A stretch of 64,000 nucleotides of DNA from an uncultured Eubacterium sp. (GTDB lineage Bacteria > Bacillota > Clostridia > Lachnospirales > Lachnospiraceae): positions 1 to 64,000 of the forward strand of contig CAMUHY010000009.1 in assembly GCA_947088865.1 (NCBI GenBank), given 5' to 3'. The position numbers and the translations under genes were made by a program. This document shows, one piece after another, positions 43,204 to 51,880 of the stretch (the first letter of the stretch is position 1; every line of letters begins with the position of its first letter). Under the pieces are notes generated by a model that was not told the origin of the DNA, searched no databases, and saw only the letters and a list, made by a program, of their open reading frames with translations.

Positions 43204-43557
43204 ATGAAAGAATCTTATAGAAGCAAATTTACCATAATCGATTACATATTAGCAGGTTTATCCATGTCATGTTTTATTATAGCAGTGGTATTTGTCAGTG
43301 TAGGCATGACATATGGAGCAATTGCAGTTTTGGGTATTTTTGGTATCTTATTGCTATTACTATTAAGAAGGCAAATTTTAAAACCGGAGCCTCTTCCAGA
43401 GGATTCAGAAGAATATAAAGCACTGCAAATGAAATATCAAAAAGAAAAGAAGGTATCTAGCGTAAAGATAGATATTCTTAATGCAAAAGTAGAAGAGGGA
43501 GCAAGGGAACGTAAACTTTTAGAAAAGATGATAAATGAAAAAAATATTGAAAATTAA
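43204..43557 (+). CDS. Hypothetical membrane protein with coiled-coil tail
   Basis: 117 residues: two closely spaced transmembrane helices (IIDYILAGLSMSCFIIAVVFV; GAIAVLGIFGILLLLLL) and a charged helical tail (EEYKALQMKYQKEKKVSSVK) likely facing the cytosol. No family recognised. It sits between the SH3b and SGNH genes in the same run. Confidence 0.65.
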   Translation: MKESYRSKFTIIDYILAGLSMSCFIIAVVFVSVGMTYGAIAVLGIFGILLLLLLRRQILKPEPLPEDSEEYKALQMKYQKEKKVSSVKIDILNAKVEEGARERKLLEKMINEKNIEN

Positions 43558-43577
43558 TATTTAAAATAGTGGACAAG

Positions 43578-44561
43578 ATGAGAAATAATAATGATAATCG
43601 TTATATAGCACTATATAGAAAAACAATACTAACAATACTTATAGGGATGTTATTGCTTTGTATTGTTTTTTTAGTGGTTAATATAAGTAAAAAATATATT
43701 GTTAGAAATGAAACGACATATGATAATTGGAATGGATTTTTGGAAGATGGTTTGCTTAGTGAGGATATTGCATTGGAATTATCATCAAGAAGCATAACAA
43801 ATGAGAATATTCCTTATGATGGTCAATATAGAGAAATTTCCTGTTGGGGAGATAGTATGACGTATGGGACAGGAAGTGATATTGCTTTTATCAATGCAGA
43901 GGGTAAAATAAAAGATATCAGTTATTGTGATTATCCTTCTATTTTGGAAGAATTGACAGGAATCAACACATACAATTTTGGCGTACCAGGTGCAACTTCA
44001 CAGGAAATTGCAATTATGCAGGGTGGCTTAAAATGGTATGAGTGTGATATTGATTTAAAAGAAGCCAATATTGATGTAGATATTATGCAGGAAGCTATTT
44101 ATCATAAAGATGATATTCTTATCCTTGAGATAGGCAGCAATGGTGGATGGGATAATGATTATGAAAGTCTTATACAACAATATGATGCGATGATTAAAAG
44201 CTGTAATTGTTCTTATTATATTATTATTGGCGATACAGATAATCCAGGTTCATCATTGGGAGATTTGAATCAGACAAGTATAAATGATGATGGTTATTAT
44301 GTGGGAATGAACGAGACGGCATGGGAGGCTGCATTGCATAAGGCTTATGGGGAGCATTTTCTTAATATGCGTACATACCTTATAAAAAATGGTCTAAAAG
44401 ATGTTGGATTAGAGGCAACTTTACAAGATAGAAAAGATGCAAAAAAAGGGTTTATCTCAGAACAGCTTAAATCGGATTGGACGCATTTTAATGCTTATGG
44501 ATATTATTCAAAAGCTTTAGCAGTGTATAAAAAAGGAGTTGAATTAGGATATTGGGAGTAA
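43578..44561 (+). CDS. SGNH/GDSL-family hydrolase, membrane-anchored
   Basis: 327 residues. An N-terminal membrane helix (LTILIGMLLLCIVFLVV) precedes an extracytoplasmic SGNH domain: block I SCWGDSMTYGTG (nucleophile Ser), block II GVPGATS, block III EIGSNGG, block V DWTHFNAYGY (Asp and His). It likely removes O-acetyl or other acyl groups from an envelope polymer. The nearby SH3b protein suggests a cell-wall substrate. The ATG at 43578 is chosen; a GTG at 43569 is in frame. Confidence 0.82.
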   Translation: MRNNNDNRYIALYRKTILTILIGMLLLCIVFLVVNISKKYIVRNETTYDNWNGFLEDGLLSEDIALELSSRSITNENIPYDGQYREISCWGDSMTYGTGSDIAFINAEGKIKDISYCDYPSILEELTGINTYNFGVPGATSQEIAIMQGGLKWYECDIDLKEANIDVDIMQEAIYHKDDILILEIGSNGGWDNDYESLIQQYDAMIKSCNCSYYIIIGDTDNPGSSLGDLNQTSINDDGYYVGMNETAWEAALHKAYGEHFLNMRTYLIKNGLKDVGLEATLQDRKDAKKGFISEQLKSDWTHFNAYGYYSKALAVYKKGVELGYWE

Positions 44562-44573
44562 AGGGATTTTTTA

Positions 44574-45536
44574 ATGGTAAAAAATAAAATAAAACTATTT
44601 TGTAGTGTAATTATTATTCTGATGATGTATTTAGCGGGGTGTTCTGCTAATTATCAGGATTTGCATACCAATACAGATAATAATGAGACACAGATATATT
44701 CATTTAAGGATGATTTAGGCAGAGAAGTTACGATTGCAAGCCATGAGAGAGTTGCAACATTAATTGGCAGCTTTGCAGATATCTGGATGCTGTCAGGCGG
44801 TAAACTTACTGCTACGGCGGCAGACACATGGGAAAGTTTTGAATTGAATTTAGATGATAGCGTAATCAATTTGGGCAGTTTGCAAAAGCCAAATGCAGAA
44901 TTGATTATTGCCGCACAGCCTGATTTTGTCATTGCAAGTTCTAATATTGAGGCACATGTGGAGTTAGAGCCTATACTTTCCCAAGCTGGCATTACAATAG
45001 CTTATTTTTGTGTTAATCAATTTGAAGATTATCTGCATATGTTGGATATATGTACCAATATAACAGGAAGAAAAGACCTTTATCAAAAAAATGGCGTGGA
45101 AGTTGAGAGCCATATTCAAGAAGTTTTAAAAAGAGTTGATGGAAGTTCGCCCAAAATATTATTTTTAAGGGCTTCTACTTCAGGTATTAAAGTAAAGGGC
45201 AGCAATGGGACTGTTGGCGGTGAAATTCTTAAAAGTTTAGGAAGTGTAAATATAGCAGACCATGATAAAAGTATGCTGGATACCCTTAGTTTAGAGAGTA
45301 TTATTGTAGCTAATCCAGATTATATTTTTTTGACATATCAAGGCAGTGATATAGAAAAAATTAAAAGTAATGTAGAAAAAAATCTTACCAGCAATCCAGC
45401 TTGGAGTTCTCTTAAGGCAGTTCAAAATGGACAATATTATATTTTAGATAAAAGGCTTTATAATCAAAAGCCCAATGCTAGATGGGGTGAAGCATATGAA
45501 AAGCTGGCAGATATATTATATCCAGATCATGTGTAA
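44574..45536 (+). CDS. Iron-siderophore/heme/cobalamin-type ABC substrate-binding lipoprotein
   Basis: 320 residues with lipobox MYLAGCS, then FKDDLGREVTIASHERVATLIGSFADIWMLSGGK, the usual entry of class III binding proteins; NAELIIAAQPDFVIAS and a long helix linking two lobes support it. It would deliver a metal chelate to an ABC importer. No permease is adjacent. A matching FecCD-type permease and ATPase without a binding protein are encoded at 59212-60976. The gene ends the envelope cluster and precedes the siroheme enzyme. Confidence 0.88.
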   Translation: MVKNKIKLFCSVIIILMMYLAGCSANYQDLHTNTDNNETQIYSFKDDLGREVTIASHERVATLIGSFADIWMLSGGKLTATAADTWESFELNLDDSVINLGSLQKPNAELIIAAQPDFVIASSNIEAHVELEPILSQAGITIAYFCVNQFEDYLHMLDICTNITGRKDLYQKNGVEVESHIQEVLKRVDGSSPKILFLRASTSGIKVKGSNGTVGGEILKSLGSVNIADHDKSMLDTLSLESIIVANPDYIFLTYQGSDIEKIKSNVEKNLTSNPAWSSLKAVQNGQYYILDKRLYNQKPNARWGEAYEKLADILYPDHV

Positions 45537-45599
45537 GGATTAAATTGCAGTATTCACAGAGAATGTTATGGCATTTTTTGCTTATAAACAGGAGGTCTA

Positions 45600-46172
45600 A
45601 TGAAGTATTTTCCATTTTTTATAGATATTGAAAATAAATCAGGTCTTATTGTTGGTGGGGGAGAAGTTGCAGCTGAAAAAGTTTTTAGGCTGCAACCTTT
45701 TCATTCTAATATAACGGTTATTGCGCCTGTTATTTTAGATAAACTGCTTCATAATAGAGATATTCAATGTGTTAAACGCGAATTTAAAGATGATGATATT
45801 GATAATAAGGTTTATGTGATTGCCGCTACAAACGATAAAAAGCTTAATCAGCATATTTCAGATTTATGTAAAAAACAAGGTATTCTTGTCAATGTCGTTG
45901 ATGATATAAAGCAATGTGGTTTTATTTTTCCTTCATTAGTGACTTCTGGCAGTATGTGCATTGGCATTTCCACAGGAGGTGCCAGTCCAAGTGTTGCTTC
46001 TATATATAGAAAAAAAATACAAAAAGAAGTTCCTGAAAATATGGAAGAAATCTTATTATACCTTGCTGAATGCAGAAAATGGGCAAAAGAAAATATCCAT
46101 AACGACAATGAGCGAAAATGTTATCTTAAAGAGCAGGCAAAACGTTTGATTAATGAGGTTATAAGCAAATAG
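45600..46172 (+). CDS. Precorrin-2 dehydrogenase / sirohydrochlorin ferrochelatase (CysG N-terminal type)
   Basis: 190 residues. MKYFPFFIDIENKSGLIVGGGEVAAEKVFRL is the NAD+-binding start; VYVIAATNDKKLNQHI and FIFPSLVTSGSMCIGISTGGASPSVA are the Met8/SirC core. It oxidises precorrin-2 to sirohydrochlorin and may insert Fe2+ for siroheme. It is alone, with no cobalamin or sulfite genes nearby; the preceding gene encodes a chelate-binding protein. Its last codons and stop lie in a dispersed-repeat end (see findings). Confidence 0.88.
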   Translation: MKYFPFFIDIENKSGLIVGGGEVAAEKVFRLQPFHSNITVIAPVILDKLLHNRDIQCVKREFKDDDIDNKVYVIAATNDKKLNQHISDLCKKQGILVNVVDDIKQCGFIFPSLVTSGSMCIGISTGGASPSVASIYRKKIQKEVPENMEEILLYLAECRKWAKENIHNDNERKCYLKEQAKRLINEVISK

Positions 46173-46194
46173 TAGAGCAGATTGCGAATATTTT
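46155..46194 (+). repeat. Dispersed repeat, end fragment inside the coding 3' end
   Basis: GAGGTTATAAGCAAATAGTA continues as GAGCAGATTGCGAATATTT and aligns with GAGGTTATGAGCAAGCAGCG and GCGGATTGCGAATATCC of the full element. It covers the last five codons and stop of the siroheme gene. Confidence 0.6.
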
Positions 46195-46214
46195 TGACAT
46201 AAATAATATTAAAT

Positions 46215-46847
46215 TTATAAAAATAAATTTTTATAATAAAAACATGCCAGTTGTGTTCGGTCTCGAAGCTCTAGTTTTTCTAAGATAGCACTTATATAGT
46301 TTCTAATAGTTCCTTCGCTTAGAAATAACAAATTGGCAATTTCTTTGTTATTTTTTCCGTCAGCTACAAGACGAATAATATCAATTTCTTTTTCAGTTAT
46401 ACCAAATGTATCAATATTTTTTTGTATGGAAGCATTGGTATTAAGCAACGAAGGGATTTTTTCCATAACGGCATCGCCAAATACATTTTGCCCATTATAG
46501 ACTGCAATAATTGCTGATGCAATACTTTCAAAGGCTTGTTTAAGAATATAACCCTTTGCACCAATTTTAAGCGCGCGAATAATATATTCATCATCTGAAA
46601 ACGTAGTAAGTAACAGTATTTTAGCATCAGGGTGAGCTTTTAATATTATTTCACCAGCTTCTAATCCAGAACATTTTTCCATTCGTATATCCATTAATAA
46701 TACATCTGGTTTGTAGGTGTCATAAAGTGAAACAGCTTCAAATCCGTCATTGCCCATAGCAAGAACTTCAATTTCTGGTTCAATTTCAAGAATTGTTTTT
46801 AAGGATAGTGCTGCAAGTTTATCGTCATCTATAATAATTATTTTCAT
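46215..46847 (-). CDS. NarL/FixJ-family response regulator
   Basis: 210 residues: receiver domain with acidic pair in IIIDDDK, phosphoryl-accepting Asp in VLLMDIRME, Thr in LLTTFSDDEY and Lys in GAKGYILK; then a LuxR-type helix-turn-helix (ITEKEIDIIRLVADGKNNKEIANLLFLSEGTIRNYISAILEKL). It partners the histidine kinase encoded upstream on the same strand. The pair probably controls the divergent ABC transporter operon at 48526. Confidence 0.92.
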   Translation of the reverse strand: MKIIIIDDDKLAALSLKTILEIEPEIEVLAMGNDGFEAVSLYDTYKPDVLLMDIRMEKCSGLEAGEIILKAHPDAKILLLTTFSDDEYIIRALKIGAKGYILKQAFESIASAIIAVYNGQNVFGDAVMEKIPSLLNTNASIQKNIDTFGITEKEIDIIRLVADGKNNKEIANLLFLSEGTIRNYISAILEKLELRDRTQLACFYYKNLFL

Positions 46848-46956
46848 TGATTTGACTTAGACGCAAAAATCTGCTTTCTTTAATATAGTAGAAAAAAATA
46901 TAGTAGAAAAAGCGTCAATCCTTTCTGTAAAAATCTATTTTGTGTAAATCTGTTTT

Positions 46957-47000
46957 TTAACCTCATCAAGTAGCATAGCGGATTGTAAATATCCGCTTGA
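46957..47000 (+). repeat. Dispersed repeat, short derivative with joined ends
   Basis: TTAACCTCATCAAG joined to TAGCATAGCGGATTG and TAAATATCCGCTTGA. It lies between the response-regulator and kinase genes, splitting the two-component pair. Confidence 0.78.
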
Positions 47001-47044
47001 CTATAAAAGCTTCATTCACCAATAAGTTTATAATAACTTTTTTC

Positions 47045-48184
47045 TTATTTAACAATAGATGCAAATATCGAAAAACCATTATCTTGAGATATTTTAATGG
47101 TGCCATTAAGAGAATGCACACGATTTGTTATATTGTCAAGTCCCATTCCCTGATTAAAATTGTGTTGGTGATAAATTGTTCCATTATCTTTTATAAATAG
47201 TTGATAAAATCCAGGATGTTCACGAAGAATAATTTGCATATCTGAAGCATTGCTATGTTTTAATGTGTTGGTGACGGCTTCTTTGACAATTGCTATAAAG
47301 CAATATTTAATATCTTTGGGAGTTTGTTTGCCCATATCAAAATCTATTTTTATATTAAGTTTTTGAATATTTTTAATAATATCATCAATTGCCGTTTCAA
47401 GGTCAATTGCATCATCGTGTATATTATGGATACTTTGACGAATATCATACATAGCTGTATCAAGCGTATCATGCAATTGCTGGAGCGGTTGTTTTAAATA
47501 GTCTTCTTTATTAATTGCTTTTACTGCACCTACTTGCAATATAGAACGTGTAAGCAAATGTCCTACATTGTCATGTATTTCTCTTGCAATTCGATTGCGC
47601 TCCTTTAAGGTTGCCATATAAATGGCAGCATCTTGACTTTCTTGAAGTATACGATAGTTTTCTGCTTTTAATAAATCTTGTTCTTTTGTATTATCCGTAA
47701 ATTTTATATATTTATTGTAAATATTAATATAACTATTATTGATATAGGCTATATATCCTGCAAGAATCATTAGTATTGTTAAAATAAAAAAATCATTTGT
47801 AGAACAGGTTGTTATATATACTATATACCTTATCAATAAAATATAGGCACTAATTTTAAAGCTTTTGTAAATTTTACCACAAGTCAATGGCGTGGTTGCT
47901 ATGATATCATAAACAATTGTTGGCAGATAGTATACAAATATAGGTATAAAAAATGAAGTGATAATATATATCATAAATAATATTTCTAAAATATAGTTGA
48001 TTATAGAATAAGATAAAATATTTGTTAAGCTTTTAGGAGGATAACTATACATTAAAACAAAAGCAAAACTTAATATAAAATTAAAAAGTAATACAGCAAT
48101 CAGTGTTATATTGACGCCCATATTAATGACAGATAAATAAACACAAAGGATATATATAATAAATTTACCTATAAAATGTTTCAT
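47045..48184 (-). CDS. DesK/NarX-type sensor histidine kinase
   Basis: 379 residues. Five or six hydrophobic helices occupy residues 1-150, then a coiled linker, the HisKA_3 box KERNRIAREIHDNVGHLLTRS (phosphorylated His) and a HATPase end with VKEAVTNTLKHSNAS and DNGTIYHQHNFNQGMGLDNI. It has no extracellular sensor domain, so it is likely an intramembrane sensor of the type linked to antimicrobial or lipid stress. It autophosphorylates and passes phosphate to the response regulator. The start is ATG at 48184. Confidence 0.9.
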   Translation of the reverse strand: MKHFIGKFIIYILCVYLSVINMGVNITLIAVLLFNFILSFAFVLMYSYPPKSLTNILSYSIINYILEILFMIYIITSFFIPIFVYYLPTIVYDIIATTPLTCGKIYKSFKISAYILLIRYIVYITTCSTNDFFILTILMILAGYIAYINNSYINIYNKYIKFTDNTKEQDLLKAENYRILQESQDAAIYMATLKERNRIAREIHDNVGHLLTRSILQVGAVKAINKEDYLKQPLQQLHDTLDTAMYDIRQSIHNIHDDAIDLETAIDDIIKNIQKLNIKIDFDMGKQTPKDIKYCFIAIVKEAVTNTLKHSNASDMQIILREHPGFYQLFIKDNGTIYHQHNFNQGMGLDNITNRVHSLNGTIKISQDNGFSIFASIVK

Positions 48185-48525
48185 ATGTTATACCTTATTT
48201 CTGTGAAGATTAGTGTGAAAAATAATATTGATGCAACAATAGAAATCACTTCTATGAATTTCCGTTTTGACTAGTATACTACATTATTGCAAGACTGACA
48301 TTAAAAAATGTAAAAAGTGATATTTGTCATATTTAAAACTGACGTTTAACACTATAAATGATATTTATAAAAAGTTATTATAAATAAGACATTAGAGGTA
48401 TCAAAGAAATTGGAATACCTTGATAAATTGTTATCTGTTTGTATCAAAATATTACAAATAGGTTTGATATGTCAATATTTACATAAATTGCAATATTATA
48501 CTTGAAAATGGAGGATTGTATAAGT
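48185..48525. other. Divergent regulatory region
   Basis: 340 bp between the kinase and the ABC operon, with promoters expected in both directions. TTGATGCAACAATAGAAATC at about 48,231 resembles part of the inverted repeat at 724-822. GGTAT...ATACC near 48,390-48,420 is a possible inverted repeat for the response regulator. Nothing else is recognised. Confidence 0.4.
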
Positions 48526-49464
48526 ATGGAATTAGCAGTAGAAGTTAAAAATCTTGTAAAAAGATATAAAGAATTGGTTGCGCTAGACCATTTTAATCTT
48601 GCTATTAGAGAAGGTGAAATATTTGGTTTGCTTGGTCCAAATGGTAGCGGCAAAACGACAACAATTAATTGTATTTTGGCGTTGCTTTCTTATGATAAAG
48701 GAGAAATTAAAATATTTGGAAAGCCAATGAAACCGACAAGTTATGATATCAAAAAGGATATTGGCGTGGTCATGCAAAATGTGGCAGTGTTTGACGAATT
48801 AAATGTTTTTGAAAATATTGATTATTTTTGTGGATTGTATATAAAAGACAAAAATAAAAGAAGAGAATATATTGATGAAGCGATTGAATTTGTTGGATTA
48901 AAGGAATATATAAAATTTAAACCAAAGAAACTTTCAGGAGGTTTACTAAGACGACTTAATATTGCCTGTGGTATTGCACATAAACCAAAACTTATCTTTT
49001 TTGACGAGCCTACGGTTGCAGTTGACCCACAGAGCCGCAATAAGATTTTAGAGGGAATAGAACAGCTTAATAGAGATGGAGCAACGATTATTTACACATC
49101 TCATTATATGGAAGAAGTTGAACAAATTTGTACCAAAATAGCAATTATGGATAAAGGCAAAAATATTGCGATGGGTACAAAAGAAGAATTAAAACAAATG
49201 ATTAAAAATACAGAAAGTATAACAGTTGAAGTATTAGGGCTTAATGAACAGAATCTAAAAGATATTCATACATTGCCTCACGCTTATAATGTGGGATATA
49301 ACGATTGTCGTCTCAGTGTTCATTTTAGTGGGGGAAAACATAATGTTGTTCGTTTGCTTGATTATTTCCAATCAAAAGACATATCGTTTGGCAGTGTGTA
49401 CTCACAGCAGCCTACATTAAATGATGTATTCCTAGAAATAACAGGAAAAGAATTGAGAGATTAG
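48526..49464 (+). CDS. ABC transporter ATP-binding protein (ABC-2/NatA type)
   Basis: 312 residues: Walker A GPNGSGKTT, Q-loop VMQNVAVFDEL, a variant signature LSGGLLRRL in place of LSGGQxxR, Walker B LIFFDEPTVAVDP, H-loop TSHYMEE, and a C-terminal extension of about 90 residues. It energises the two ABC-2 permeases that follow. The ATG at 48526 follows ATGGAGGA. The linked two-component system suggests inducible export of an antibiotic or lipid. Confidence 0.92.
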   Translation: MELAVEVKNLVKRYKELVALDHFNLAIREGEIFGLLGPNGSGKTTTINCILALLSYDKGEIKIFGKPMKPTSYDIKKDIGVVMQNVAVFDELNVFENIDYFCGLYIKDKNKRREYIDEAIEFVGLKEYIKFKPKKLSGGLLRRLNIACGIAHKPKLIFFDEPTVAVDPQSRNKILEGIEQLNRDGATIIYTSHYMEEVEQICTKIAIMDKGKNIAMGTKEELKQMIKNTESITVEVLGLNEQNLKDIHTLPHAYNVGYNDCRLSVHFSGGKHNVVRLLDYFQSKDISFGSVYSQQPTLNDVFLEITGKELRD

Positions 49465-49484
49465 TGGAAAAATAGGAGGTAAAT

Positions 49485-50621
49485 ATGTTTTGGCATAATT
49501 ATTGTTATTCAATTAAAAGTATATCTCGCAATAAATCAGCGGTTATATGGACACTTATTTTTCCGATAGCTCTTGCAACATTTATGTATATGGCGTTTGG
49601 AAATTTATTTGATACAGATGAATTGATGACGGTTATTCCCGTAGCGGTTGTTGAAAAAGAAGAAAATAAAGGGCTTGAGGCGTTGTTAGAGGCATTGTCC
49701 GAAGAAAGCGAAGACCAAATTTTTTCAGTTCAAAAATTAAGTGAAGAGGAAGCTTTAAAAGCGCTCTATAATGGTGATGTGAATGGCATTATATATAAAG
49801 GTGAAGAAATATCACTGACTGTTGGCGAAAATGGATACATGTCAACCATTATAAAAACGATTATAGAACAATATACACAATCCGAAGCGATTGTTAAAGA
49901 TATTATAAGCAGCACTGCCTCAGAAGAGGAAAAAAGTGCTGCAATAAAAGCTTTATTGGATAATAAAACATATTTTACAGAAGGAAAAACATCCAATGGT
50001 TACCAAAATATATATTATAATTATTTTTATGCAATTTTTGCTATGAGCAGTATGTTTGCATCGTTTATAGCAGTGGAAAGAATTAGTAAAATGCAGGCAA
50101 ATACAAGCAGTCTTGGAATAAGGAGAGCAATTATTCCAAAGGGCAAGACAATGATGCTTTGTTCGGAATTTCTGGCTATGGTGACAACACAATTTGCAGT
50201 GATGATTATTGCATTTATTTATATGAATATTATAGGCATTCGCTTTAATGACAAATATCTGGCTATACTGCTTATTTTATTGTTGGGTCCATGTGTAGGA
50301 TTAGCAATAGGAGCAATTATAGGTTCTTTTGCAAAAATTGGAGATGGTGCAAAAATGGGAATATGTGTTTCAATAGGTATGGGATTATCCGTTATGGCTG
50401 ATTTGGTGGCATCTGGTGTCAAAGATACGATAGAACATACGATTCCAATATTAAATCGTCTCAATCCCGCAGCACTAATATCCGATGCCTTTTATTCATT
50501 AAATGTATATGATTCTTATAATAGATATTTTACAGATATTGCGCTTTTAGCGGTAATTATGGTTGTGCTTTTGACAATTAGCGTTCAGATTTTAAGGAGG
50601 AATACATATGCAAGTCTTTAA
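49485..50621 (+). CDS. ABC-2 type permease subunit 1
   Basis: 378 residues: one N-terminal transmembrane helix, a large extracytoplasmic domain of about 130 residues, then five helices (FYAIFAMSSMFASFIAVERI; CVGLAIGAIIGSF). This is the ABC-2 exporter layout with a YhgE/Pip-like outer loop. It is translationally linked to the next permease, whose start overlaps by 14 bp. The start follows TAGGAGG. Confidence 0.88.
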   Translation: MFWHNYCYSIKSISRNKSAVIWTLIFPIALATFMYMAFGNLFDTDELMTVIPVAVVEKEENKGLEALLEALSEESEDQIFSVQKLSEEEALKALYNGDVNGIIYKGEEISLTVGENGYMSTIIKTIIEQYTQSEAIVKDIISSTASEEEKSAAIKALLDNKTYFTEGKTSNGYQNIYYNYFYAIFAMSSMFASFIAVERISKMQANTSSLGIRRAIIPKGKTMMLCSEFLAMVTTQFAVMIIAFIYMNIIGIRFNDKYLAILLILLLGPCVGLAIGAIIGSFAKIGDGAKMGICVSIGMGLSVMADLVASGVKDTIEHTIPILNRLNPAALISDAFYSLNVYDSYNRYFTDIALLAVIMVVLLTISVQILRRNTYASL

Positions 50622-51762
50622 AGTATATTTTAAAGTTTTAAAGGGGTATCTTGGTCAATGGGCTTTATATATTGGTATATTTTCTTTGATATTGTTTATG
50701 TTTATTGTACCTAATTCCGTTAAAGAACAAATTTCCTTTTCAAATAAAAAATGTAATTTTGCAGTATTTGATTATGATAATAGTGAAGTGAGCAGAGATA
50801 TCGTAGCATATATGTCAAAAAAGCATGAATTAAAATCAATTGAAAATGATAGCATGGAAGTTATGCAGGATGAATTGTTTAATAGAAATGTGGATTGTAT
50901 AGTTAAAGTAAAAAAAGATTTTGGAAAGAATTTTGAGTCCAATCAGTCTGATTTAGAAGATTATATTGAAATAATAACAATACCAGACACCTATACATCA
51001 CAGCTTTTTGAACAAGATTATAATCGATTTGTCAAATATGCAAAAAGTTATGTTGCCAGTGGAATCAATGTAAGCAGCGCAATAGAAAAAGCTGCCAAAA
51101 CAGCAGATATAGAATTGTCTACGAATATTGTTGAGAAAGAAAATAATACAAATTATGATGCAGCATATTATTTCTTTAATTATATTAGTTGGATTCTTGT
51201 TATTATGTGTATTATTACCATAGGAAGAGTTTTGGTTGTATTTCAGCAAAAAAATTTAAGGAGCAGAATTGCATGTTCAGCTTACTCTTTTGCAAGAATT
51301 AGCAAAGAATTGCTGATGAGTGTTATATGTTCTGGTTTTGCCATTATTTTTATATTTTTTGTATTGGCAGTTATCGCATTTAAGACAGAAATTCTTTCTA
51401 TGCAAGGCATGTTATATATGATAAATGCCATATCCTATATGTTTGTAGCGTTAGCTCTTACGTATATGGTAAGCCAGTTAATTAAAAATGACAGTACAAT
51501 GAATATGATTGGAAATACAATATCATTAGGTATGAGTTTTTTATGCGGCGTTTTTGTTCCTATGGAATTTTTGAGTGATACAGTAATTAAGATAGCACAT
51601 TTTTTACCAGCATATTGGTATCAGTTAGCATTAATTCATATTCAAAAACATGGTGCAGAAAATGTTGGCAAAACATTTTCTTATATGGGAATCCAAATTT
51701 TATTTGCATTAGCTCTAGTTACAGTGGGAATTATCGTTTCTCGCAAAAATCAAAGTAAATAA
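50608..51762 (+). CDS. ABC-2 type permease subunit 2
   Basis: 384 residues with the same layout: N-terminal helix (WALYIGIFSLILFMFIVPN), outer domain to about residue 190, then five helices with a FLCGVFVPMEFL segment typical of ABC-2 permeases. The ATG lies inside the end of the previous gene after AAGGAGG. The two subunits probably form a heterodimer with the NatA-like ATPase. Confidence 0.88.
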   Translation: MQVFKVYFKVLKGYLGQWALYIGIFSLILFMFIVPNSVKEQISFSNKKCNFAVFDYDNSEVSRDIVAYMSKKHELKSIENDSMEVMQDELFNRNVDCIVKVKKDFGKNFESNQSDLEDYIEIITIPDTYTSQLFEQDYNRFVKYAKSYVASGINVSSAIEKAAKTADIELSTNIVEKENNTNYDAAYYFFNYISWILVIMCIITIGRVLVVFQQKNLRSRIACSAYSFARISKELLMSVICSGFAIIFIFFVLAVIAFKTEILSMQGMLYMINAISYMFVALALTYMVSQLIKNDSTMNMIGNTISLGMSFLCGVFVPMEFLSDTVIKIAHFLPAYWYQLALIHIQKHGAENVGKTFSYMGIQILFALALVTVGIIVSRKNQSK

Positions 51763-51816
51763 AAAAACATACAGAAAATTGTCTATAAAAATTTTTATAA
51801 ACAATTAGAAAAGTTG

Positions 51817-51846
51817 TTGAAGTATTTATTAGAATCATTGTATAAT
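51817..51846 (+). promoter_or_regulatory. Promoter of the Hsp70/J-protein pair
   Basis: TTGAAG (51817-51822), 18 bp, TATAAT (51841-51846), 35 bp before the Hsp70 start. No CIRCE (HrcA) or CtsR site is seen, so this Hsp70 is probably outside the classical heat-shock regulons. Confidence 0.65.
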
Positions 51847-51880
51847 TGCCTTATTAGATTTACTTAGAAGGTGTAAAGTT

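Noticed and set aside
48270..48290. TAGTATACTA palindrome before the ABC operon as a metal operator
   Set aside because: It lacks the GTTAG and CTAAC arms; only the central bases are similar.
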